Source: Canibacter zhuwentaonis (GTDB lineage Bacteria; Actinomycetota; Actinomycetes; Actinomycetales; Microbacteriaceae). Taken from it: a stretch of 64,000 nt of DNA. Where the stretch lies: positions 1 through 64,000 of the forward strand of contig NZ_JAHDSZ010000009.1 in NCBI RefSeq assembly GCF_018531145.1, given 5' to 3'. Below the pieces are notes generated by a model. That model saw only the letters and a program-made list of their open reading frames with translations. It was not told the DNA's origin and made no database searches. This document shows, in pieces, positions 56,693 to 64,000 of the stretch. The position numbers and the translations under genes are program-made. Numbering within the stretch: the first letter of the stretch is position 1; the number at the start of each line of letters is the position of its first letter.

Positions 56693-56733
56693 AAAACAAA
56701 GGCGACCAAACAACGTTAAGCAGTCTGGTCGCC
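56693..56733 (-). terminator. Terminator of the decayed membrane-protein gene
   Basis: An 8-bp stem (56701-56708 with 56726-56733) is followed on the minus strand by TTTGTTTT. It overlaps the last codons of the decayed gene, showing that the region was a proper minus-strand transcription unit. Confidence 0.75.
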
Positions 56734-57344
56734 CTCTGTAACTTTCAACGAGGAGAGCTGTGCGGGGCGCTTGAAACAGTATCCGCGCTGCTTGCAGAAC
56801 ATATACAGCAGTATCGCAACGAGGAAAACAGCCCCGGATAGGGCATTATTAGCCACCACCAAAATCACCAGTATCACCGGCGCAATCACCGCTGCCCCGA
56901 TAATATTAGCGCGCCTGCGATGCTCTGATTTGCTTGCCTTAATAATTGAAAAACGTAACCAACAATTGCCGCGTGAGCCAAAATCAGGATTCCAAGCAGG
57001 TCGTGTTCAGCAATCTCCACGACAAAACCACACCCCTGAATCGCCTAAAAATATCCCAGTATTGACCCGTAACACAGTACCTCAGCAAGAGAAAAATACC
57101 CAAGATGTGTATGCTTGCGCAAAAACATCAGCACCGCTCTTCTTTCACAAACACCGGTGTTTACCAAGCCTCTGCTCGCGGCAAATCCGCGCTCCGCCGG
57201 GCAAACACAGAATTGCAGTATCACCGCCGCTGTGTACAACAAGCTAACAGACGAACATAATGAAGGATAGTGAAACGCTATAGCTATCGCAAAGCTCACA
57301 GGCGCAGCAGCCAGATAACAGCCAACGGACAAAACCACCACCAC
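56716..57344 (-). pseudogene. Decayed multi-pass membrane protein gene
   Basis: From about 57344 the minus strand encodes several hydrophobic segments (for example VVVVLSVGCYLAAAPVSFA and LCSSVSLLYTAAVILQF). An in-frame TAG at 57045-57047 interrupts it. The same frame then continues with another membrane segment (HDLLGILILAHAAIVGYVF). Near 56935-56950 the frame shifts, and the new frame carries two more segments (IIGAAVIAPVILVILVVA, SGAVFLVAILLYMF) and ends at 56716 inside a terminator hairpin. One stop and one frameshift in a roughly 200-residue, five- or six-helix protein is the simplest reading. I do not recognise the family. It lies directly downstream of tRNA-Asn. Confidence 0.6.
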
Positions 57345-57358
57345 CGGCGACAGTGCTG

Positions 57359-57431
57359 CTCCCCCGGTTGGACTCGAACCAACAACCTGCCGGTTAACAG
57401 CCGGCTGCTCTGCCAATTGAGCTACAAGGGA
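57359..57431 (-). tRNA. tRNA-Asn (anticodon GTT)
   Basis: The acceptor is TCCCTTG/CGGGGGA with two G-T pairs, the anticodon stem GCCGG/CCGGC with loop CTGTTAA (GTT), and the T-arm GTTGGTTCGAGTCCAAC. CCA is not encoded. Confidence 0.95.
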
Positions 57432-57486
57432 ATGTCGATTGACATCAATAAACTATACAGCAATCCAAAACAAAGCGCAAATAGTC

Positions 57487-57726
57487 TCAGCGATCCTCGT
57501 TATCACCCTCGATTTTGCGCGCCGCTGCCTCGCCAAAAGCTGTGCTGCGCAGAATATCCGCCATCTGTTTCACATACTCGTGACCGGCACCGACAAACAC
57601 GCTCTGCAAAAGACCCTCACCAACGGCCTGCCCGTGCTGCATAATCAGCACCCGATGCGGCGGCAGACCGCCGTGTCCGAGATACTCTAGTGACAGGTCG
57701 CTCACGCGCACAAAAACTTCATTCAT
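57487..57726 (-). CDS. Small hypothetical protein coupled to dnaG
   Basis: The 79-residue soluble protein starts MNEVFVRVSDLSLEYLGHGG at ATG 57726, overlapping the dnaG stop, with GGGAGAA as ribosome site. The overlap and good ribosome site support a real gene that is translated with dnaG. It has a Gly/His-rich N-terminal part and a helical C-terminus. No family is recognised. Confidence 0.65.
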   Translation of the reverse strand: MNEVFVRVSDLSLEYLGHGGLPPHRVLIMQHGQAVGEGLLQSVFVGAGHEYVKQMADILRSTAFGEAAARKIEGDNEDR

Positions 57727-59683
57727 ACAATTCTCCCGCAAGTCTTAAATTGCGTTTTTCCTGTTCAATAGCGCTCAGATATTTTTGTATCTGCACCGCT
57801 TCTGCGCTGCCAACATCAGCCATGCGCTGCAGCCGCTGGCGCAGTTCGCGCTGTAGGTTCTCAAGATCGTGCCGCACCAGTTCGCGCACTATCTGCTTAC
57901 AGTAGCGGGGAAGCCCTTCCCTGTTAGCAACAGGCAGCGGCGAGCACGCAAGCGCCCTCACAAGCGATCGCGACCGCTCGGGAGTACGCGCGACTATTTC
58001 TTCAACATCAAAAGCGGATGCGCCAGCTACCAAACTAGGCAGGCATGCTTTAACCGCGTCGCGCACATCGCGCAGCGCCACGGCGCTCAAATGCGCCTCC
58101 ATTGCGCGCGATAACAGCTCAAGCCCGATCAGCTGCGGATACTGAATCATCACTTTCAGAGCCTCCTGCTCGCCAACAGAGCCGGCGTATATGCCGGGTT
58201 GTGCGCCGCCATCGGCAGCATCCATGCCGCGCGGTGCACCACCCGCGCCAGCGGTCGCACGCACGTCAGGCGACACGCCACCGACACCCCCGGCATACAC
58301 ACCAGACGGCATCTCACCTGCCACCCGCTCCGCCTGCGCAGTTGCCTGCCGCGAACCCTGACCGGCAGCATCCGGATTCGCGTTTGCAACCGCCGCACGC
58401 ACCGGTCCAAGCTCCATGCCCAACATTATTGCTAGCTCGCGTGTGTACTCCGCGCGCAGTGTGGCGCTGCGGATCCGCTTCACAATCGGCGCGGCATTCT
58501 GGAGAGCAGCAAACCTGCTTGCAATGGCGTTCAGATCAAAACCCTGAATCGAATGTTCCAGCGCAAACTCAAACAGCGGGGTTTTCGTATTGAACATATT
58601 GCGCAGCTCGTCATCACCCCGCTGCTGCCGCAGATCGCTCGGATCAAGCCCCCATAAATTGTTTGCAACGTATGTTTGCGCACTGAATTTCAGCTCTTCC
58701 CCGTACGCTTTCAGGGCCGCGGCCTGCCCCGCAGAATCCGGGTCAAAAGTGAAAATAACCTCTGCGGTGCTATCGTCGCCCAAGATCCGCCGCAAAAGAG
58801 CAACGTGCTGCGCCCCAAAGGCAGTGCCGCAGGTTGCAACAGCGCACTCGATTCCTGCCAGATGGCACGCCATCACGTCAGTGTAGCCCTCAACAATCAC
58901 GGCCCGCTTGTTTTTCGCAATAACCCACTTCGCAAGGTCGATTCCGTACAGCAGCTGCGCTTTGTGATAAATATCCGACTCGGGGCTGTTGAGATATTTG
59001 GGGCCGGTGTCAGAATCCAGCAGGCGACGCGCACCAAACCCCACGGGCTGCCCTGTGGAATCGCGGATCGGCCACATAATACGCCCTCTGAAACGGTCGT
59101 AAACGCCCTTGCTGCCCCGGGATACAAGCCCGCTCTCAAGAATTTCTTCCTGCCTAAAACCCTTTGCCATAAGATGCCCGAATAGCGCGTTCCAGCTGTT
59201 GGGTGAATACCCCACCCCAAAACGCGCCAGCACTTCCCTATCAAACCCGCGCTGCGCCAAAAAATCCACCGCGATTTGCCCCTGTTGCGTATTAAGCTGC
59301 GCAGCGTAAAACTCGCCAGCCACCTGGTGCGCCACATAGAGTCGCGTTTTACTAACACCGTCGGGTTTGTGATCGCCCGCTTCATAGTTGATTGTGTAAT
59401 TAATGCGACCCGCGAGGTTTTCTACGGCTTCAATAAAACTTAAATGCTCATAATTTTCCAAAAATCTGATCGCGTCGCCCGACTCGCCGCAGCCAAAGCA
59501 GTGGTATGTTCCCAGATTCAAGCTGACGTGAAAACTCGGGGTGCGCTCCTCGTGAAAAGGGCACAGTCCCTTAAATGAATCAACCCCGGCGCGCTTCAGC
59601 GTGACATAATCATTTAGCAGATCAACTATATTAATCCGCTGTTTAATAGCGGCAATATCTGATTTTGGAATTATGCCTGCCAT
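57719..59683 (-). CDS. dnaG: DNA primase
   Basis: DnaG makes RNA primers for replication. The 654-residue protein has the CHC2 zinc site (Cys41, His44, Cys62, Cys65), the RNAP-like core and the Toprim motif VIVEGYTDVMA near 265, and a C-terminal helicase-binding region from about 530. Between core and C-terminus is a Gly/Ala-rich insertion of about 60 residues (about 450-510) with repeated SGVYAGGVGG- and PGIYAGSVG-like units. Confidence 0.95.
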   Translation of the reverse strand: MAGIIPKSDIAAIKQRINIVDLLNDYVTLKRAGVDSFKGLCPFHEERTPSFHVSLNLGTYHCFGCGESGDAIRFLENYEHLSFIEAVENLAGRINYTINYEAGDHKPDGVSKTRLYVAHQVAGEFYAAQLNTQQGQIAVDFLAQRGFDREVLARFGVGYSPNSWNALFGHLMAKGFRQEEILESGLVSRGSKGVYDRFRGRIMWPIRDSTGQPVGFGARRLLDSDTGPKYLNSPESDIYHKAQLLYGIDLAKWVIAKNKRAVIVEGYTDVMACHLAGIECAVATCGTAFGAQHVALLRRILGDDSTAEVIFTFDPDSAGQAAALKAYGEELKFSAQTYVANNLWGLDPSDLRQQRGDDELRNMFNTKTPLFEFALEHSIQGFDLNAIASRFAALQNAAPIVKRIRSATLRAEYTRELAIMLGMELGPVRAAVANANPDAAGQGSRQATAQAERVAGEMPSGVYAGGVGGVSPDVRATAGAGGAPRGMDAADGGAQPGIYAGSVGEQEALKVMIQYPQLIGLELLSRAMEAHLSAVALRDVRDAVKACLPSLVAGASAFDVEEIVARTPERSRSLVRALACSPLPVANREGLPRYCKQIVRELVRHDLENLQRELRQRLQRMADVGSAEAVQIQKYLSAIEQEKRNLRLAGELYE

Positions 59684-59866
59684 AAATTACATTCTACTAG
59701 CTATCAGCGAAGGCGGCTAGCTGCGCGCTATCTGACACCAGTTGACGCTGCCTGCCCCGCGCGATACCTGCTGCGTCGCAAAACGCACCGCTCAACGCCA
59801 CCCAGGCGCTCAAAACCGCTCAGCACACGCTGCGCCACCGCGCGCGCAACAACCCCCAGAGCTGCG

Positions 59867-61147
59867 CTAACTTCCGAGCGCGCAAAGCTTGCTGTGCAGC
59901 GCCACAGCTCCCGCATCTGTCAAGCTTGCGACCTGATCAACAACAGCCCTTTTAGCATCCTGCTCGCTCTTAGCGGTCGCAAAATCCGCTGCAAAAACCG
60001 GTTCCAAATGCGCCGGCTCCCGCCACAGCTTTTGTAGCAGCTCCGTAAGCACATCGCGCTGCTGCTGGTAGGCGGGCTTGCTCCTGCCCGCATTCATCAC
60101 AAAAGCCGCCACAAGCCCCTTAAAAACAGCCACTTCAGCGCGCACACCCACAGGCACAAGCACATCAGCTCCGTACCGGGCAAAATCGTGCCGCGCAAAT
60201 CCCTCACACGTCTGCGCCACAGCCCCCTTCACAAAACGCCCTATTAAATCACTCGTTAGGTTCTTTAACTGCGCCGCGTCCTGCCGCGATCCGCTCCAGC
60301 TGTGCAACCACCCGGGCAGCGCAGCCAACCGCTCAAAAGCCACCGCAACCTCATCACAGCTCGCAGCATCCGCGCCGTTCCAAGCAACAATACTCTGCAG
60401 CAGCTGCTCGTGCCCGGCACGCGAGTTTAGCAATAGCGGATCGATATACTCCCCAAAAACCGCGTCTTCAAAATCATGCACAGAATACGCAATATCGTCG
60501 GCAAGATCCATCAGCTGAGCCTCAAAACACTTTTTGCCGGTGACAGCACCCTCACGCAGCCAGTCGAAAACGGGTTTATCATCGAGATAGTAACCAAACT
60601 TTGCGCGCGGTGCCTCATCGACACCGCCAGAGCGCGACCACGGATATTTGCAACTGGCGTCAAGCGTTGCCCGCGTCAAATTAAGCCCCACGCTATCTCC
60701 TGCGGGGCTGTATTTTTTCGCTTCGAGCCTGCTTAAAATTCTAAGAGTTTGCGCGTTGCCCTCAAAACCGCCGACATCGTCAGCCCAGGCGTTAAGAGCT
60801 ACCTCGCCATTGTGCCCGAACGGCGGATGCCCCAGATCATGCGCCAAACACGCAGAATCCACAAGATCACAGCTGACTCCGAAACTCGCCGCCAACTCCC
60901 GCCCGATCTGCGCAACCTCCAAAGAGTGGGTGAGCCTGTTACGCGCAAAATCAAGCCCCGCTATGGGGCTTAAAACCTGCGTTTTCGCGGCCAGTCTGCG
61001 CCAGCTGTAGCTGTGAATAATGCGCGCGCGATCGCGCGCAAAGTCGCCGCGCTGTGTGCCGTGCGATTCTGGAGTGTAGCGCTCAAAATCCGCTTCCGCA
61101 TATCCCTGTGCTGACAACAGCTCCTGCGTCTCAACCACCGCTGTCAT
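59867..61147 (-). CDS. dgt: Deoxyguanosinetriphosphate triphosphohydrolase-like protein
   Basis: This HD-domain hydrolase releases triphosphate from dNTPs and so controls their pools. The HD motif is in CLAHDLGHPPFGHNGE, with R-x-THSLEVAQIGRE before it and LMDLADDIAYSVHDFED after it. The start is uncertain: ATG 61147 (MTAVVETQEL) is chosen, with AAAGAG close by; TTG 61165 and a later GTG are alternatives. It overlaps the dusB 3' end. The 183 bases between it and dnaG hold no supported gene. Confidence 0.93.
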   Translation of the reverse strand: MTAVVETQELLSAQGYAEADFERYTPESHGTQRGDFARDRARIIHSYSWRRLAAKTQVLSPIAGLDFARNRLTHSLEVAQIGRELAASFGVSCDLVDSACLAHDLGHPPFGHNGEVALNAWADDVGGFEGNAQTLRILSRLEAKKYSPAGDSVGLNLTRATLDASCKYPWSRSGGVDEAPRAKFGYYLDDKPVFDWLREGAVTGKKCFEAQLMDLADDIAYSVHDFEDAVFGEYIDPLLLNSRAGHEQLLQSIVAWNGADAASCDEVAVAFERLAALPGWLHSWSGSRQDAAQLKNLTSDLIGRFVKGAVAQTCEGFARHDFARYGADVLVPVGVRAEVAVFKGLVAAFVMNAGRSKPAYQQQRDVLTELLQKLWREPAHLEPVFAADFATAKSEQDAKRAVVDQVASLTDAGAVALHSKLCALGS

Positions 61148-62321
61148 CTCTTTCGGCGTCAGCAAGCTCAGTAAAATCTACGCTCTCACAGCTGCGCGAC
61201 TCAAGCCACCCTTCGGGCAACTTCGGGGTTTTTGGCCTGCCAGCCCTGCCGCGCTGCCCCTCAGCGCCCGCTCCCGGATACGACATTTGCGCATCCATTG
61301 TCGCAAAAATATCGTCCATGTGCGCAAGGCTTGTTACAGTGGCAAGCGCGCGCCGCGCCTCACCGCCAACCCCGTAACCCTTGAAATACCAAGCCATATG
61401 CTTGCGAATATCGCGGCAGGCGTGAGCTTCGTCACCGCCGAAAAACTCAATTAAAAGCTCTGTGTGACGGCGTACCGCTTGCATTACAACACCCAAATTG
61501 GGTGCTGCCATCGCCTGTTTTGCCTGTTCAAAAGTTATTTCACCACGCCGGGCTCTAAAAACGGCTTCTAAATCACCAAACAGCCACGGTCGCCCAAGGC
61601 ATCCGCGCCCCACAACAACGCCGTCACAGCCAGTTTTTACAACCATTTTAAGCGCGTCTGCCGCGCACCAAATATCACCGTTGCCGAGCACCGGAATATC
61701 GCTAATTGCACTAACTAAGTTTTTAAGCTCTGTTATTGCATCCCAGTCGGCCTGACCCGAATAGTGTTCAGCCGCCGTGCGAGCGTGCAACGCGATTGCG
61801 GCAACTCCCGCATCCACCGCCATTTTTCCGGCGTCTAAAAAGGTTAGGTGTGAGCTGTCGATCCCTTTACGCATTTTAATTGTGAGCGGCAAATGCCCCG
61901 CCGCTTTCACTGCGTTTTGTACAATTGACGCGAATAAATCTTGCTTCCACGGTAACGCCGCGCCACCGCCGCTGCGGGTTACTTTTGGCACGGGACAGCC
62001 GAAATTAAGGTCTATATGATCCGCTAAATCTTCGTCCACAATTATTTTGCAGGCCTTGGCGATAGTTACCGGATCAACCCCGTAAAGCTGCAGTGACCGG
62101 GGAGTTTCGCTGCTGTGAAACTGAATTAATCGCATTGTGCCGGGCGTGCGCTCAACAAGGGCGCGGCTCGTAATCATCTCACTCACAAAAACCCCTGCGC
62201 CGTACTCGCGACAGAGCCGGCGATACGCGGTGTTGGTGATGCCGGCCATCGGAGCGAGCTCAACAGGGATATCAAAACTCAGCTCACCAATTTTTAACGG
62301 TCTGGCACAAATTTCATTCAT
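61131..62321 (-). CDS. dusB: tRNA-dihydrouridine synthase
   Basis: This flavoenzyme reduces uridine to dihydrouridine in tRNA D-loops. It has APMAGITNTAYRRLCREYGAG in the FMN site, the catalytic Cys in NFGCPVPKV, LTIKMRKG, and VVVGRGCLGRPWLF. ATG 62321 (MNEICARPLKIG) is preferred over the extension to 62342, giving 396 residues; the last 50 residues form a variable polar tail. Confidence 0.95.
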   Translation of the reverse strand: MNEICARPLKIGELSFDIPVELAPMAGITNTAYRRLCREYGAGVFVSEMITSRALVERTPGTMRLIQFHSSETPRSLQLYGVDPVTIAKACKIIVDEDLADHIDLNFGCPVPKVTRSGGGAALPWKQDLFASIVQNAVKAAGHLPLTIKMRKGIDSSHLTFLDAGKMAVDAGVAAIALHARTAAEHYSGQADWDAITELKNLVSAISDIPVLGNGDIWCAADALKMVVKTGCDGVVVGRGCLGRPWLFGDLEAVFRARRGEITFEQAKQAMAAPNLGVVMQAVRRHTELLIEFFGGDEAHACRDIRKHMAWYFKGYGVGGEARRALATVTSLAHMDDIFATMDAQMSYPGAGAEGQRGRAGRPKTPKLPEGWLESRSCESVDFTELADAERDDSGG

Positions 62322-62390
62322 CGTACATATATTTTGCCACACCCCGCAAAATCAAGGGCACAGCGGCGCTAAATTGTGGATAAATTACGC

Positions 62391-62521
62391 ACTCAGCAAC
62401 CGCAGCAACCTGCGAATAACCCCGAGTCCCTAAAAGCACAGCACCAAAGCACAAATAAATCCACCGCCCAACAGCCGCAGCAACCTACAAACACCCCGCT
62501 CCCCTAAAAACTGCACGGCAC
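62391..62521 (-). repeat. Imperfect duplication at the 3' end of uppS
   Basis: A segment of about 55 bases spanning the uppS stop (62467-62521) is repeated imperfectly about 76 bases downstream (62391-62444). The shared core AGGTTGCTGCGG and the TTTTAGGG around the stop codon are identical. Confidence 0.65.
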
Positions 62522-63286
62522 ATCAAGAGCGCCCCCGAAACGACGCTCTCTCGAGCTGTACGCGCTTAGCGCACGCCACAGATGCTCGCGCGTAAAATCG
62601 GGCCAGAGAGTGTCTGTGAACATCAGCTCAGCATACGGCGACTGCCACATTAAAAAATTACTCGTGCGCATTTCGCCCGAGGTGCGCAAAAAAAGATCCA
62701 CATCAGGCAACTCCGGCACGTACATATGCCGCGCCAGAGTGCGCTCAGAAATGTGTTTCGGGTGCAACCGTCCCGCCGCAACCTCCGCCGCAACCTTGCG
62801 AGTTGCGTCCACAATCTCGTTGCGCCCGCCGTAATTAATGCACATTGTGAGGGTTAATCCCGTGTTGGCGCGGGTGTGCCGCTCCGCCTCCTGCAGTTCT
62901 TTAAGCACAGACGACCACAGCTTAGGACGCCTACCCGCCCATCTCATGCGCACGTTCCAGGCGTGCAACTGATCCCGCCTGGAGCGCAAAACCTGCCGGT
63001 TAAAACCCATTAAAAACCGCACTTCTTCGGGAGAGCGCCGCCAGTTTTCGGTTGAAAACGCGTACACCGAAAGATTCTCAACCCCCGCCTGCACCGCCCC
63101 GGCAACCACGTCCAAAAGCGTTTTCTCCCCCTGCCGGTGTCCCTCAACGCGCGTTAACCCGCGTTCGTTCGCCCACCTCCCGTTGCCGTCCATAACGATT
63201 GCAACGTGCGCGGGCAACGCACCGGCAAACTTCGGCGGGGTTTGCTGCGTCCAATCAAGCGACAACAGTTTTTGTGCAGATGTCAC
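62504..63286 (-). CDS. uppS: Isoprenyl transferase (undecaprenyl diphosphate synthase family)
   Basis: This cis-prenyltransferase builds the long-chain lipid carrier for peptidoglycan. The 260-residue sequence has HVAIVMDGNGRWA near 28-40, YAFSTENWRRSPEEV, CINYGGRNEI and DLFLRTSGE followed by SNFLMWQSPYAEL. It is next to recO, an actinobacterial arrangement. Confidence 0.95.
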   Translation of the reverse strand: MTSAQKLLSLDWTQQTPPKFAGALPAHVAIVMDGNGRWANERGLTRVEGHRQGEKTLLDVVAGAVQAGVENLSVYAFSTENWRRSPEEVRFLMGFNRQVLRSRRDQLHAWNVRMRWAGRRPKLWSSVLKELQEAERHTRANTGLTLTMCINYGGRNEIVDATRKVAAEVAAGRLHPKHISERTLARHMYVPELPDVDLFLRTSGEMRTSNFLMWQSPYAELMFTDTLWPDFTREHLWRALSAYSSRERRFGGALDVPCSF

Positions 63287-63316
63287 ATAATCCCCATTCT
63301 AAGCTGGCAAATAAAG

Positions 63317-64000
63317 CTATAACGATTTTAGTGCTCTTTCTAAATGCCACCGCGCAAACGCTTTCACCGTGCCGCTGGCTTCTTTTCTCGCTCGGGAGGA
63401 GCTTGCAAACGCAGTGTCCCAGTCGCCGCGCAACAGCGCAACGAGTAGCGCTATAGCGTTCTCGCTCAAAACCGGCAGCGGCTCAGTTTTGCACACCTGA
63501 CACACGGTGCCGCCCAATGCCGCACTAAAAAACGCCTGATAATAATTCTCCTGGCAGTTCACACACCGCAACAGCTCAATTTGCCATCCCGCAAAAGCGA
63601 GGGCACGCAGCATATAGCTATCTCGCACCAGTTGCGGATCAGAACGCGCATTCGCAAGCACCCGCAGCGCACCTGCCAGCAGCTGAAACTGCTCGGCACC
63701 GGTGGCCGACTCGGTTATCTGATAGGCCGTCTCCGCAATAACCATCCCGACCTGGTATTTCTCGTAATTTGCACTAATTGCAGAACCGTAAAGCGCAACC
63801 GTCTCAACCTGATTTACGCTGTCAAGACTGCGCCCCTCGTAAAACTGAATATCCACAACCGAAAACGGTTCCAACCGCGCCCCGATTTTAGAGCTGGTCT
63901 TCCGCACGCCACGCGCGACGATCCGCCGCAAACCGTGCCGCATTGTGAGCATCGAAACAATCCGGTCTGATTCGCCGAGTTTGTGGGTGCGCAGCACAAT
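63317..64000 (-). CDS. recO: DNA repair protein RecO (5' truncated by the window end)
   Basis: RecO helps load RecA on single-stranded DNA. The visible 226 residues include the OB-fold start (LRTHKLGESDRIVSMLT), the GVRKTSSKIGARLEPFS segment, and the zinc-type CVNCQENYYQAF...CQVC. The first codons are beyond position 64000; the GTG at 63997 is probably an internal Val. Confidence 0.95.
   Translation of the reverse strand: MVLRTHKLGESDRIVSMLTMRHGLRRIVARGVRKTSSKIGARLEPFSVVDIQFYEGRSLDSVNQVETVALYGSAISANYEKYQVGMVIAETAYQITESATGAEQFQLLAGALRVLANARSDPQLVRDSYMLRALAFAGWQIELLRCVNCQENYYQAFFSAALGGTVCQVCKTEPLPVLSENAIALLVALLRGDWDTAFASSSRARKEASGTVKAFARWHLERALKSL

Noticed and set aside
56771-57247. A 158-codon open frame on the plus strand between tRNA-Pro and tRNA-Asn
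   Set aside because: No ribosome site, unnatural composition, and it lies antisense to a minus-strand region with clear membrane segments and a terminator. The minus strand explains the sequence better.
59728-59916. A 62-codon minus-strand frame between dgt and dnaG
   Set aside because: It starts inside dgt, lacks a ribosome site, and has arginine-rich composition typical of shadow frames in this genome.

Overview
The window is a chromosomal segment of an actinobacterium. The gene set and order (aceE-fabD-fabH-acpP-fabF; ctaB facing tkt-tal-pgi; rbpA-secG-tpiA-pgk-gap; whiA, rapZ and uvrC close together; ileS-folC-DUF4233-ndk; clpP1-clpP2-clpX; dnaG-dgt-dusB-uppS-recO) together with RbpA, WhiA, a homodimeric-type pyruvate dehydrogenase E1 and an actinobacterial ileS T-box leader point to Micrococcales, most likely Microbacteriaceae or a close relative. 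The base composition looks close to balanced, unlike typical GC-rich members. Genes usually found in two of these clusters are missing, which suggests a reduced, host-associated lineage (Tropheryma-like in style; this is inference and no species is claimed).

Layout. 1-673 is the end of a proline-rich, sortase-type surface protein. 907-7309 is pyruvate dehydrogenase E1 followed by the fatty-acid synthesis block. 7365-15519 is the accessory part: tRNA-Gln, a frame-broken small secreted-peptide gene, a 2,194-residue secreted M26-like (IgA-protease family) zinc metalloprotease with two long coiled coils, and a tRNA Val-Cys-Gly cluster, followed by a membrane-anchored HExxH protein (15677-16726). 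16788-28438 holds haem farnesylation, pentose-phosphate and glycolysis genes, SecG, RbpA, superoxide dismutase and WhiA. 28608-43344 holds MtnA, RapZ, the three UvrABC excision-repair genes, Ndk, FolC and IleS with its T-box. 43546-48511 is a complete peptide-type ABC importer with a fused double ATPase. 48686-52180 is ValS with two small genes. 52217-56336 is ClpX/ClpP2/ClpP1 and trigger factor, with a ClgR-like operator. 56396-57431 has tRNA-Pro, a decayed membrane-protein gene and tRNA-Asn. 57487-64000 is primase, dGTPase, DusB, UppS and truncated RecO.

How the parts fit: carbon flows through glycolysis and the non-oxidative pentose pathway to pyruvate dehydrogenase and fatty acids. The oxidative pentose genes normally next to pgi, and yvcK normally between rapZ and whiA, are not here. 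Peptides enter through the Opp-type importer. The surface proteins and the secreted metalloprotease suggest contact with an animal mucosa. The most notable items are the M26-like protease with its non-canonical C-terminal sorting tail, the membrane-anchored putative zincin, the Ile T-box, the ClgR-like site, two degraded genes, and partial duplications at the 3' ends of uvrC and uppS.
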